Assembly (NCBI GenBank): GCA_958295915.1
Contig: OY282381.1
Location: 3,122,722-3,186,721, forward strand
Length of the DNA stretch: 64,000 nucleotides
Source of the DNA: an uncultured Caldilineaceae bacterium
GTDB lineage: Bacteria; Chloroflexota; Anaerolineae; Caldilineales; Caldilineaceae
Direction: 5' to 3'
The notes below the pieces were generated by a model. It saw only the letters and a program-made list of their open reading frames with translations, was not told where the DNA came from and searched no databases. The translations under genes were made by a program, and so were the position numbers. Below, piece after piece: positions 37,264 to 45,084 of the stretch. Numbering within the stretch: the stretch's first letter is position 1; each line of letters begins with the position of its first letter.

Positions 37264-37569
37264 ATGGCCACAAAACGGCAAGCAGGACCAGAGCCTGCCG
37301 AGCCACAGATAACATGGCAGGCTCTGCGCTCTCGGCTGCAGGCAGAAAAGGAGCGCATCCATCAGGAGATCGGCAGCTATCCCACGCCGATTGCCGGTTG
37401 CGATCAGCAGTTCAACTATCTGCTGAAGCAGCGCGCACAGATACGGCGCGAGTGGAAGCGGCTACTTGAAGCAGAAAAAGAGGCTCAGCGCGCCACGAAT
37501 CCCCAAGCGATTCTCGACGAATTCATGCGCGCATCGGCGTTCCTCGCCGCAGAGCTTGTGCGCGCGTAA
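37264..37569 (+). CDS. Small coiled-coil hypothetical protein
   Basis: The 101-aa protein is charged and helical (LRSRLQAEKERIHQEIGSYP, LLKQRAQIRREWKRLLEAEK), with no recognisable domain. ATG 37264 (MATKRQAGPEPAEPQ) is one possible start; the frame is open 54 codons further upstream. It is convergent with lexA, separated by 28 bp. Coding status rests on frame length and regular amphipathic composition only. Confidence 0.5.
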   Translation: MATKRQAGPEPAEPQITWQALRSRLQAEKERIHQEIGSYPTPIAGCDQQFNYLLKQRAQIRREWKRLLEAEKEAQRATNPQAILDEFMRASAFLAAELVRA

Positions 37570-37597
37570 ACGCTATGCAATTGAAGCAAGCGCAACA

Positions 37598-38302
37598 TTA
37601 CTCCAACTGACGGATCACCGACACCACTTTGCCCTGGACGCTCACCTGCTTGGCGGGCAGGAACATCTCCGGATAGGTAGGATTGGCTGGGCGCAATCGT
37701 ACCTGATCCCCTTCCAGATAGAAATGTTTAAGCGTTGTCTCGTTCTGGCCGTCGATCCAGGCAGCGACCATCTCACCGTTCTCCGCCCGCTCCTGATGTC
37801 GCAAGATGACGATATCCCCATCCAGCACGCTGGCGTCGATCATCGACTCCCCCTGCACGCGCAGAGCGAATAGCCCCGCCGGATTGCGGAACAGCGACTC
37901 ATTCAGCTCCAGCCATTCATCGGCGGCAGAGCGGTCCGCCGTCTCGACCTGAATCGGTTCACCGGCGGCGATGCGCCCCAACACCGGCACCTGGAAAAAC
38001 TGACGCGAGGAACGATCTCGATTCCTATTGGCATTCCCGTTGGCAGCGGGAGCGTTGGCCAGCTCATTGGCCAGCCCTACCGCCTGCAGGCGAGACCAGT
38101 TCAGGCTCAAGCCCCGGCTCACCTCTTTGTGGCGCACAATCAGTTCATCCCGTTCCAGTTTGGACAGATTGTATTTCACCACCGACGTGCTGCTTATTTC
38201 GCACGCGGTTCCGATTTCACGGATTGTCGGCGGGTAGTTATGATCCTTCACATAGTCAGCAATAAAGACAAGAATGCTTTTTTGGCGTTTGGACAGATTC
38301 AT
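37598..38302 (-). CDS. lexA: LexA repressor
   Basis: The 234-aa protein has an N-terminal winged helix (SKRQKSILVFIADYVKDHNY, PPTIREIGTAC) and a C-terminal S24 autoprotease domain: cleavage bond Ala113-Gly114 in GRIAAGEPI, nucleophile Ser153 in GESMIDASVLDGD, and general base Lys192 in TTLKHFYLEGD. It represses SOS genes and cleaves itself when RecA is activated. ATG 38302 is preceded by CCAGGAG; the longer upstream frame includes its own promoter and is not coding. Autoregulation is likely because an inverted repeat overlaps that promoter. UvrC, another SOS-type gene in many bacteria, lies in the same window. Confidence 0.93.
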   Translation of the reverse strand: MNLSKRQKSILVFIADYVKDHNYPPTIREIGTACEISSTSVVKYNLSKLERDELIVRHKEVSRGLSLNWSRLQAVGLANELANAPAANGNANRNRDRSSRQFFQVPVLGRIAAGEPIQVETADRSAADEWLELNESLFRNPAGLFALRVQGESMIDASVLDGDIVILRHQERAENGEMVAAWIDGQNETTLKHFYLEGDQVRLRPANPTYPEMFLPAKQVSVQGKVVSVIRQLE

Positions 38303-38374
38303 AGCTGTGCTCCTGGAAGGCTGATGGTTGACGAGTATCCCAATTTGAACGGATATTTCCCAAACAATATCCCA

Positions 38375-38425
38375 AGCATACAAGAACATCTGTGCGGTGT
38401 CAAATTTCAATCCGCACGAATGTTC
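38375..38425 (-). promoter_or_regulatory. Promoter of lexA with overlapping inverted-repeat operator
   Basis: On the minus strand TTGACA (38398-38403), 17-bp spacer and TATGCT (38375-38380). An inverted repeat (GAACATCTGTGCGG at 38384-38397; CCGCACGAATGTTC at 38412-38425, 12 of 14 matching) brackets the -35 box, its right-hand arm on the minus strand lying in the spacer. The GAACAT/ATGTTC half-sites resemble Gram-positive-type LexA boxes. Confidence 0.55.
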
Positions 38426-38474
38426 CATAAGATCAGATAAAAAACCAAAGGAGCGGTCAATGAGGCTTACATTT

Positions 38475-38590
38475 GGGAATTATATACTTAACTGCACAAG
38501 CATATCTTTCTCAGCCGACTCGCGCCGGCTGTGCGGGGAATTCCCACCCGCGTTGTAGGGGATAGGCAGACCTACCCCTCGTTCCTTAAT
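38475..38590 (-). ncRNA. Candidate omega-RNA scaffold, TnpB element copy 1
   Basis: The element end just 3' of and within tnpB has two conserved hairpins: CAGCCG/CGGCTG (38512-38517 with 38526-38531) and GCGGG/CCCGC (38533-38537 with 38547-38551). Copy 3 keeps both stems. TnpB guide RNAs derive from this position in known elements, with the guide read from the flank next to the end (38474 downward). Boundaries are inferred. Confidence 0.35.
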
Positions 38591-39688
38591 GTTTTTAGCG
38601 GCGTTGGTATCCCGATCTTCCGTATGACCACACCGCAAACATTCAAATATCCGATAAACTGCCGGCTTCTCTTTCCTTACTTCACCGCAGTGGGAACAGG
38701 TCTTGGACGTATAGCGGGGGTCCACTTCAGAGAATTGTCTACCGGCCCATTCTGCCTTGTAGCGCAATTGCTGAAATAGTATGCCCCAAGTCTGTTCCAT
38801 CATACTGCGATTCAAGCCACGTTTCCGACTGCCACCACGTCGAGACATGTTCTTGATTGCCAACTTTTCTACCGCTATCTTCTGGTATTTTCGCACGATA
38901 GCAGTAGTCAACCGATGGCATTCATTACGATTGCGTACTGTATTCCTACGCCTCTCGCGGGCAAACGTAGCTACCGCCTTTCTCCGTCGATTGCTGCCTT
39001 TTTTCTTTGTGGAGATGGCGCGTTGCAAGCTTGTTTCTCTACTTCTGTCAATCACGCGCCGGGATACTGTTTCCCCATCGCTGAAGGTCATGCGTTCGTT
39101 TACGCCCATATCTATGCCCACCGCAGTATCCACAGGCGCCAGGATGTTCTGTTCCTCTTCATAGACAAGGTCAACTGTCAGAATGCGACCGTGCATACCG
39201 ATTCGCAAGGCTTTCAGCTGGCTACTGTCTGGCATCCTACGATTGGGTCGTATCTTGATAACGGGTAATCCTTTTACCTTGATACGATTGCCTTTCACCA
39301 TGCCTGCTGTAACGCTTGCCAACTCAAGGCACTGATAGCGCTGATGTGGTTTGAAGCGTGGATAGCCCGGCTTTTCCCCAGCTTTCACCCTACGAAAGAA
39401 GGCCTTGAATGCCCTGTCTACTCTCACTAAGACTCCGCGAGAAACTGTTATCCCTATATCACGCCAGAACTGTTGTTCCTTTCGCAGTTGGGTCAGTCCC
39501 TTCATCTGCGTGTACATAGTCATGCCCTTGCCATCGGAAAGATAGGTGTTCTTTCTCTGTTCAAGGGAACGATTGTATAGCCAGCAGCATGAGCGTAATA
39601 CCTCACGGATACGAGCATAGCCAGCTCGCGAACAGTAGCCTCGTTCTTGGTAGGTTTTGTGGATTGTGGTACTCTGGGGCGTATCCAT
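38480..39688 (-). CDS. tnpB: RNA-guided nuclease TnpB (copy 1)
   Basis: The 402-aa TnpB has an N-terminal helix-turn-helix-like region (QERGYCSRAGYARIREVLRS), a WED/REC-type middle (KAGEKPGYPRFKPHQRYQC) and a split RuvC nuclease: first Asp in AVGIDMGVNERMTFSDG, Glu in IAVEKLAIKNM, and final Asp in DRDTNAAKNI. A four-cysteine zinc finger (CSHC .. CLRC) lies before the last motif, so catalytic residues are intact. ATG 39688 (MDTPQSTTIHKTYQ) is the start; the open frame upstream is element-end sequence. The C-terminus is encoded by a type F hairpin and the terminal repeat (DMLVQLSI). Confidence 0.93.
   Translation of the reverse strand: MDTPQSTTIHKTYQERGYCSRAGYARIREVLRSCCWLYNRSLEQRKNTYLSDGKGMTMYTQMKGLTQLRKEQQFWRDIGITVSRGVLVRVDRAFKAFFRRVKAGEKPGYPRFKPHQRYQCLELASVTAGMVKGNRIKVKGLPVIKIRPNRRMPDSSQLKALRIGMHGRILTVDLVYEEEQNILAPVDTAVGIDMGVNERMTFSDGETVSRRVIDRSRETSLQRAISTKKKGSNRRRKAVATFARERRRNTVRNRNECHRLTTAIVRKYQKIAVEKLAIKNMSRRGGSRKRGLNRSMMEQTWGILFQQLRYKAEWAGRQFSEVDPRYTSKTCSHCGEVRKEKPAVYRIFECLRCGHTEDRDTNAAKNIKERGVGLPIPYNAGGNSPHSRRESAEKDMLVQLSI
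38555..38587. repeat. Type F mini-hairpin nested at the tnpB 3' end
   Basis: GTAGGGGATAGGCAGACCTA, then CCCCTCGTTCCTT. AGGGG.TAGG pairs with CCTA.CCCCT. Copy 3 of the element lacks it. It is in frame with tnpB. Confidence 0.7.
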
Positions 39689-39751
39689 AAGCTCTGACCT
39701 TGTGGATCGTAGCCCGTGGTGCTTCCAACACCGACGGGCTTTTCTCTTCTC

Positions 39752-39780
39752 GGGACAGGCAGACCTGCCCCTCGTTCCTT
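39752..39780. repeat. Type F mini-hairpin near the other element end
   Basis: GGGACAGGCAGACCTGCCCC, then TCGTTCCTT. Compared with 38555, the inner pairs TAGG/CCTA have become CAGG/CCTG, a compensatory change. Absent from copy 3. Confidence 0.7.
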
Positions 39781-39932
39781 GAAGTATCTCCATCATACCA
39801 CATCCTCACACTCAACCCACGGGAATCCTTGTGCAGTCAAGTATATAATTCCCTTACATTTCACGGCGCGGCGCAGGAGGTCACCGGGTGGTGATGCCAA
39901 CGTTACGGGAGGGCTTCTCCAGAAAGCAACGC

Positions 39933-40802
39933 TCAGCACCCAGCCAGAAAGCCGGCGCCGTAGAGGATTCCCTGCTTTTCCGTTTCCTCGGCGCCATTGA
40001 AGTTGGCGTCTTCCAGTTCAATGGAGACACAGCCACTGTAGCCGCTCTCCGCCAGAATGCGCAGACCTTCACCCCAGCGGAAGATGCCCTGTCCCGGGAT
40101 CGTATAACGCCAGCTCTGTGCGCCAAAGGGGATGCGTTCGGCAAAGGTGGCCGGCTGCTCGTGCCCGTACTCGTACAGGTTTTCGGCCAGGATTTCCGTA
40201 TCCTTGCCATGCACGTGATGCACCCGCTCGACGAATTCCTGCAGAAAGCGCAGTGGAGCGATGCCCATACGGATCAGATGCGAGGGGTCAAAGTTCACGC
40301 TCATCGACGCTGATGACACATCGCGCAGGAAGGCTCGGTAGGTCTCCGGCGTACAACAGAGCGCGCCCGGCCCTGGCCATCCTTCGATGACATAATGGGA
40401 GCCGCTCTCCTCCAAAACGGCAGCCAATGCGGCAAAACTCTCGACCATAAAGCCGTAGTTCTCGGCACGCGGCAGATGCGGATTTTCCGGCAGCATCACG
40501 CCGAAAAAATTCTGGGGGGCATCGACCGTGCAGGCGCGTATGCAGTCCGCGTTGCGGGCGAGAGCCTCCGCCCGCCGACCGGCATCGGCAGCGATCATCC
40601 CCTTCACATCCGGCAGATCGATGGAACCGACCCGCAGACCCGCTTCCTCGACCACCTTCAGAGAGTCCGTGGCATCGTCGGTCAGATCGATCACCTCCAG
40701 ACCATTTTGCACGGCCCATCCCAATAGCGAGGAGAGATCCCGCTGCCACGTGGACCAGCCGCGCCGAAAGCCGATGGGGAAGTTGCCTGTTCTGGTTTTC
40801 AT
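39933..40802 (-). CDS. TIM-barrel sugar phosphate isomerase/epimerase family protein
   Basis: The 289-aa protein has the xylose isomerase-like barrel (FPIGFRRGWSTWQRDLSSLL, NGLEVIDLTDD, YVIEGWPGPGALCCTPETYR, SVNFDPSHLIRMG, VHHVHGKDTEIL, GYSGCVSIELEDANFNG). Metal-binding residues E, D, H and E are all present. The substrate is unknown. ATG 40802 gives a normal N-terminus. It sits between TnpB element copies 1 and 2 with about 70 and 20 bp to spare. Confidence 0.88.
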   Translation of the reverse strand: MKTRTGNFPIGFRRGWSTWQRDLSSLLGWAVQNGLEVIDLTDDATDSLKVVEEAGLRVGSIDLPDVKGMIAADAGRRAEALARNADCIRACTVDAPQNFFGVMLPENPHLPRAENYGFMVESFAALAAVLEESGSHYVIEGWPGPGALCCTPETYRAFLRDVSSASMSVNFDPSHLIRMGIAPLRFLQEFVERVHHVHGKDTEILAENLYEYGHEQPATFAERIPFGAQSWRYTIPGQGIFRWGEGLRILAESGYSGCVSIELEDANFNGAEETEKQGILYGAGFLAGC

Positions 40803-40831
40803 TGGGAATGTCCTTTGGGGTAGACTAAATG

Positions 40832-41237
40832 GGGAATTATATACTTAACTGCACAAGCATATCTTTCTCAGCCGACTTGCGCCGGCTGTGCGGGGAATTC
40901 CCACCCGCGTTGTAGGGGATAGGCAGACCTACCCCTCGTTCCTTAATGTTTTTAGCGGCGTTGGTATCCCGATCTTCCGTATGACCACACCGCAAACATT
41001 CAAATATCCGATAAACTGCCGGCTTCTCTTTCCTTACTTCAGCGCAGTGGGAACAGGTCTTGGACGTATTACGGGGGTCCACTTCAGAGAATTGTCTACC
41101 GGCCCATTCTGCCTTGTAGCGCAATTGCTGAAATAGTATGCCCCATGTCTGTTCCATCATACTGCGATTCAAGCCACGTTTCCGACTGCCACCACGTCGA
41201 GACATGTTCTTGATTGCCAACTTTTCTACCGCTATCT
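40832..41237 (-). mobile_element. TnpB-only element copy 2, truncated (3' part only)
   Basis: Collinear with 38475-38880 of copy 1 over 406 bp with only a few differences, including the type F hairpin (40912-40944). Homology stops abruptly at GCTATCT. The TIR is intact at 40832; the opposite end and the first two-thirds of tnpB are gone. Preceding 8 bp ACTAAATG have no partner at the broken side, so this is a deletion remnant. Confidence 0.85.
40837..41237 (-). pseudogene. tnpB 3' fragment (copy 2)
   Basis: The remnant codes for the last about 130 residues of TnpB (from VEKLAIKNMSRRGGSR through the zinc finger and DRDTNAAKN to DMLVQLSI). The RuvC-I aspartate and N-terminal domains are missing, so no nuclease can be made. 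The open frame runs on to 41460 through unrelated DNA, and is not counted. The 3' hairpins remain, so an RNA could in principle still be produced and used in trans by TnpB from copy 1 or 3. Confidence 0.85.
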
Positions 41238-41291
41238 GCTGAACGAAAGGCCGACGCTGATAGCCCGCGCTCTGTAGGAGAGATCGACGGA

Positions 41292-41901
41292 ATGGGGTTT
41301 TATGACAACGCAGAAAATGTCGAAGCGTACGTGCAGATGGCAGAGGGCTACGACGGACGGGCGTTGATAGCGGTTCTGAAGCAGCGCCTGCCCGCCGGCG
41401 CGACGGTCCTGGAATTGGGCCATGGGGCCTGGAAAGGACCTGGCGCTGCTGGCGGAACATTTCACCGTGACCGGCTCCGATCTGTCAGAGATATTTTTGC
41501 GACGCTATCGCAGGAACCACCCGGACGCCGACCTGCTACTGCTGGATGCAGTGACACTGGAGACGGAACGGCGTTTCGACGCCATCTATTCCAACAAAGT
41601 GCTGCATCACCTGACCACAGACGCCTTGCGGAAATCATTCCACCGGCAGGCAGCGCGGCTAAATGCGAACGGTCTGCTGTTGCATTCCTTCTGGTACGGC
41701 GAGGGAACGGCAGAAGAGCGCGGGCTGCAGTTCACATATTACACAGACGCGTCCCTTACGGCGGTCGTCGGCCCAGAATTCGAAAAGGTAGCAAGCGTTC
41801 GCTATACAGAAATAGAAGAAGGCGATTCGCTGCATCTTCTCTTGCGCAGCTCCCCTTACTCCCTGCCTACCCCTGGGCAGTGGGTCGGTTCGGATCTGTG
41901 A
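41292..41901 (+). pseudogene. SAM-dependent methyltransferase with 1-bp frameshift
   Basis: The N-terminus (MGFYDNAENVEAYVQMAEGY) is preceded by AGGAGA, and the frame continues to VLELG. Next, the other frame supplies MGPGKDLALLAEHFTVTGSD, so an extra C near 41420-41421 splits the AdoMet-binding motif. Joined, the product is about 200 aa, class I methyltransferase-like (AIYSNKVLHHLTTDALRKSF). Without a correction the gene is broken. A sequencing error is not excluded. It lies directly beside the truncation point of TnpB copy 2, which has removed any native upstream region. Its end overlaps the convergent rhodanese gene by 35 bp. Confidence 0.7.
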
Positions 41902-42781
41902 TCCACTCGCTCCAGGACCCGGGGTAAAGGCGCGCCTCGCCCAAGCCGGCGTGCGCCATTGCCAAGGCGTTGTGGCAGGCGGACACGCCGGAGCCGCAGT
42001 AGAAGATCACTTCGGACGGGCGGCGGTTGCCCATCAGCTCGCCGAAGCGGGCCGCCAACTCGGCGGTCTCGCGGAAACAGCCATCGCGCAGATTGTCGGC
42101 AAAGGGCAGATTGGAGGCGCCAGGAATATGGCCGCCTAGCGGGTCGAGGGTTTCATTCTCGCCGCGGAAGCGGTCCGCCGCGCGGGCATCAATGACCAGC
42201 GCGCCGCCGCTGGCGGTCTTTGCCAGCATCTCATCCGCATCGACCACCAATTCAGGACGAGGGTTCGCCCTATAGTCGCCAGGTTCCCGAGCTTCGATAC
42301 CGCTACGGAGCGGCAAGCCGGCCGCGATCCAGGCGTCCCAGCCACCGTCCAGCAGAGCGACGGCCTCGTGGCCGACCCAGCGCAGCATCCACCACATGCG
42401 CGCCGCGATGCCACCGCCGCTGTCGTCGTAAAGCGCCACCTGTGAACCATTGCTGATGCCCAAACGGGCGACAGCGCGGGCAAACTCCGCCGGCTCCGGC
42501 AGGGGGTGGCGCCCCGTCTGGCCCGGTACAATCGGCCCAGACATATCCTCGTCCAGATGGGCATACACGGCGCCAGGGATATGGCTGTGGGCGTAGCCCC
42601 GGCGGCCGGCATCCGTTTCGCGCAGGTCGAAACGACAATCGACAACGCGCAATGCGCTTGCGCCCTGATCGTCTACGGCGTCGAGAGCGTCAGCCAACTG
42701 AGCGCAACTGATGAGTGTGCAGAAAGGTTGTATTGCGCGCCGCTGTGGGGCGCGACAGTGTTTCTCCTGCCCGTTCGCCAT
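41867..42781 (-). CDS. Two-domain rhodanese (thiosulfate/3-mercaptopyruvate sulfurtransferase)
   Basis: The 304-aa tandem rhodanese has an inactive first domain (VVDCRFDLRETDAGRRGYAH, HIPGAVYAHLDEDMSG) and a catalytic second domain with the cysteine loop FYCGSGVSACHNA and the SWSEWITDP end typical of SseA-like enzymes. It transfers sulfane sulfur to cyanide or thiol acceptors. ATG 42781 follows AAAGGAG, so the first residues (MANGQEKHCRAPQRRAIQP) are genuine and include a type B repeat. It is last in the lut operon. Three genes of the operon border type B repeats. Confidence 0.9.
   Translation of the reverse strand: MANGQEKHCRAPQRRAIQPFCTLISCAQLADALDAVDDQGASALRVVDCRFDLRETDAGRRGYAHSHIPGAVYAHLDEDMSGPIVPGQTGRHPLPEPAEFARAVARLGISNGSQVALYDDSGGGIAARMWWMLRWVGHEAVALLDGGWDAWIAAGLPLRSGIEAREPGDYRANPRPELVVDADEMLAKTASGGALVIDARAADRFRGENETLDPLGGHIPGASNLPFADNLRDGCFRETAELAARFGELMGNRRPSEVIFYCGSGVSACHNALAMAHAGLGEARLYPGSWSEWITDPNRPTAQG
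42733..42756. repeat. Type B palindromic repeat inside the rhodanese N-terminus
   Basis: TTGCGCGCCGCTGTGGGGCG, then CGAC. It is read on the minus strand as HCRAPQRRAIQ after a clear ribosome-binding site and ATG. Confidence 0.9.
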
Positions 42782-42813
42782 TTCTTCAACTCCTTTCAGA
42801 CTACACACCCGCG

Positions 42814-42836
42814 CCGCGCTACTGTGGGGCGCGACA
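42814..42836. repeat. Type B palindromic repeat between lutC and rhodanese
   Basis: CCGCGCTACTGTGGGGCGCG, then ACA. It lies between the lutC stop (42840) and the rhodanese start (42781). Confidence 0.8.
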
Positions 42837-42839
42837 TCG

Positions 42840-43604
42840 TTATCTCTGCCCATCATCGAACAGAATCGCATGCACAACTTTCGGGCCATGGACGCCCATC
42901 GTCAGATTGCCCTCGATGTCAGCTGATTTGCTAGGGCCGGTGATGATCGACAGGTTGCGATTTTGACGCAGACAGGCGTCCAGTTCGCCCGCGCTCCGTT
43001 TCTCGGCCAACCAGGCTTCCCCGGTGGGATACAGTTTGCTGAAGGGAATCAGCGCCAGATGGCGGAAAGGCGTCAGGCTGGCGGCACGGGACTTGAGTCC
43101 GCCGCTGCCGACGACAAATGAGCCGGTACTGGCAAAAGCCGCTTCCACAGAGGTGATGCCAGCCCGAATCAGGCGGATGCGCTCTCGCTGTTGGGGATCG
43201 TGCAGGTCCGTCGGTTCGATTCGCCGAAAGCCCATCTCCTGCAACGCGAGTGGCAGCCCTTCAACCTCCAACAGAGCCTCCGGCCAACAGAGCGCATCCC
43301 AATCCTCAGGGCGTTCAGCGTTGGCCGTCTTGCGGTCTGCCTGCTCCTCTTCCATCCACCTGTACAGCCGGGCAAGGATCGCCAGACGGGCTTCCGGCGC
43401 CGTCTCCAGCAGTTCGCAAGAACCTTTCAATGCCGATAGCTCCTGAGCGAAGCGTTCAGCCAGCGCCCAGCGATCGCCCGCGGCATGGGTGACAGTCATG
43501 CGCTCCTCAGGGGCGAGCGCAACGCTTTCCGGCGCAGGAAAGGGCAAGCCCGGCTGGCGCAGGGTCTCCCGCAGGCGAGATAGGATTGTATCGCGAACAT
43601 TCAT
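42840..43604 (-). CDS. lutC: LutC/YkgG-like lactate utilisation protein
   Basis: The 254-aa LUD-family protein has SVEAAFASTGSFVVGSGGLK, SRAASLTPFRHLALIP and SIITGPSKSADIEGNLTMGV, then HGPKVVHAILFDD, all typical of LutC. It is part of the LutABC L-lactate dehydrogenase complex that oxidises lactate to pyruvate in bacteria without the flavin enzyme. It follows lutB and lutA in the same operon with short gaps. Confidence 0.93.
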   Translation of the reverse strand: MNVRDTILSRLRETLRQPGLPFPAPESVALAPEERMTVTHAAGDRWALAERFAQELSALKGSCELLETAPEARLAILARLYRWMEEEQADRKTANAERPEDWDALCWPEALLEVEGLPLALQEMGFRRIEPTDLHDPQQRERIRLIRAGITSVEAAFASTGSFVVGSGGLKSRAASLTPFRHLALIPFSKLYPTGEAWLAEKRSAGELDACLRQNRNLSIITGPSKSADIEGNLTMGVHGPKVVHAILFDDGQR

Positions 43605-43629
43605 GAGCGCTAAAACCAGTGGCTAGGGA

Positions 43630-45045
43630 TCACTGCAGTTTTCGCTCCCGCCACCACTCCCGAAAGCTCTTGGGCGCGAAGGGCGCAAAGTCCCGATATG
43701 CGGTCCAACCGCTAAGAGGCGGCGGCAGAAATTGAATGTTGCCCCCGCTCAGGTTTGCGTATAGGTTTGAGCTGATGCTGGCAAGTTTGCCGAGTTTCTC
43801 GTACATACGTCGGCTGCTCATAACCCGCGCATACCCTTTGATGCCCCAGCCTTCCAGCTTCGGCGCCGCCCCCTGCTCCACCAGATCGGAGCGCAGGTCC
43901 AACAGCAGCCGCGGCAGATCGATCTGCACCGGGCAGGCCTCGCGACAGGCGCCGCACAGGGATGTGGCATGGGGCAGTTCCTTGAACCGGGCAATCTCCG
44001 GCGCCAGGGCCGGCGAAATCACCGCGCCGATGGGTCCGTTGTAGACGCCGCCGTAGGCGTGGCCGCCGATCTCCTGATAGACCGGACAGACGTTGAGGCA
44101 AGCCCCACAGCGGATGCACAGCAGCGCCTCGCCGTAGCCGCGGGCCAGCATGCCAGAACGACCATTGTCCAGCAGCACCACATGCACCTGCTCAGGGCCG
44201 TCAGCGTCACCGGCCTGACGGGGACCGCTGGTCATCGAGCAGTAGACCGTAAGCTGTTGTCCAGTAGCGCTGCGACACAGGGCCTGCAACTGTAAAAAGG
44301 CATCCTCGACCGTGGGGACGATCTTTTCAATGCCCATCACAGCCACATAGACCCGGGGCATGCTGCTTACCATGCGCCCGTTGCCTTCATTGGTGACAAT
44401 GCAGATGGTGCCGGTTTCAGCGATGGCGAAGTTGCAGCCGCTGATCCCCATGCCAGCGTCGAAGAACTCCCGGCGCAGTTTGGCGCGCGCCAGAGCCGTC
44501 ATCTTCGACGCTTCACGCGTGGGGGGCATGTCCAACTTTTCCTCGAAAACTTCGGCAATCTCCTCCAGCCGCTTGTGGATGACAGGCGCGACGATATGGC
44601 TGGGCGGTTCATCGGCCAATTGGATGATATATTCGCCCAGGTCCGTCTCTACCACGCGCAGACCAGCCTCTTCCAGCGCCTGGTTCAGATGGATCTCCTC
44701 TGTGGCCATGGATTTGGATTTGACGACCAAGTCAGCGCCGTTCTGCAGGGCGATATCTTTGACGATCTCCTGCGCGTCCGCAATCCCCTCTGCCCAGTGG
44801 ACGATACAACCGTTGCGACGCAGGTTCATCTCCAACTGGAGCAAATAATCGGGCCACTGACGCAGAACGTGTTCCTTCATCTGGCGCACCTGCGCGCGTA
44901 ACGTCTGCCCTTCGATCGCGCCCATCGCGGCGAGACGAGCATCGGTCATGCGATCGGTGGCTTTGCTGACCGCGGCCCGAAGATTCGAGTCGCCTAAAGC
45001 CTGTTGGACGCGGTCTTTGTAGGGAGCATGGATGTTGATTTGCAT
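43630..45045 (-). CDS. lutB: LutB-like iron-sulfur lactate utilisation protein
   Basis: The 471-aa protein has an LUD N-terminal domain (NGADLVVKSKSMATEEIHLN, GISGCNFAIAETGTI) and a C-terminal ferredoxin pair: CIRCGACLNVCPVYQEIGG and CGACREACPVQIDLP, binding two 4Fe-4S clusters. It is the electron-transfer subunit of the LutABC complex. The gene order lutA-lutB-lutC is canonical. Confidence 0.95.
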   Translation of the reverse strand: MQINIHAPYKDRVQQALGDSNLRAAVSKATDRMTDARLAAMGAIEGQTLRAQVRQMKEHVLRQWPDYLLQLEMNLRRNGCIVHWAEGIADAQEIVKDIALQNGADLVVKSKSMATEEIHLNQALEEAGLRVVETDLGEYIIQLADEPPSHIVAPVIHKRLEEIAEVFEEKLDMPPTREASKMTALARAKLRREFFDAGMGISGCNFAIAETGTICIVTNEGNGRMVSSMPRVYVAVMGIEKIVPTVEDAFLQLQALCRSATGQQLTVYCSMTSGPRQAGDADGPEQVHVVLLDNGRSGMLARGYGEALLCIRCGACLNVCPVYQEIGGHAYGGVYNGPIGAVISPALAPEIARFKELPHATSLCGACREACPVQIDLPRLLLDLRSDLVEQGAAPKLEGWGIKGYARVMSSRRMYEKLGKLASISSNLYANLSGGNIQFLPPPLSGWTAYRDFAPFAPKSFREWWRERKLQ

Positions 45046-45084
45046 AGTGACGTCTGTACCCGCTTCACAGTTATCTGTACATCA

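Larger units (their letters stand above)
38475..39853 (-). mobile_element. TnpB-only element copy 1: 26-bp TIRs, 8-bp direct repeats
   Basis: Length 1379 bp. Left end GGGAATTATATACTTAACTG then CACAAG. The right end, read in inverse complement, is GGGAATTATATACTTGACTG then CACAAG: 25 of 26 bases identical. The flanks carry the direct repeat TTACATTT (38467-38474 and 39854-39861). It holds one gene, tnpB, transcribed right to left, and no transposase. Terminal inverted repeats plus an 8-bp duplication are the marks of a DDE transposase and not of IS605/IS607 elements. Copies 2 and 3 are at 40832 and 61899. Two type F hairpins are nested in it. Confidence 0.88.

Noticed and set aside
38475..39853. 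Classification of the TnpB elements as IS605/IS607
   Set aside because: No TnpA or serine recombinase is present, and ends are long inverted repeats with target duplications.
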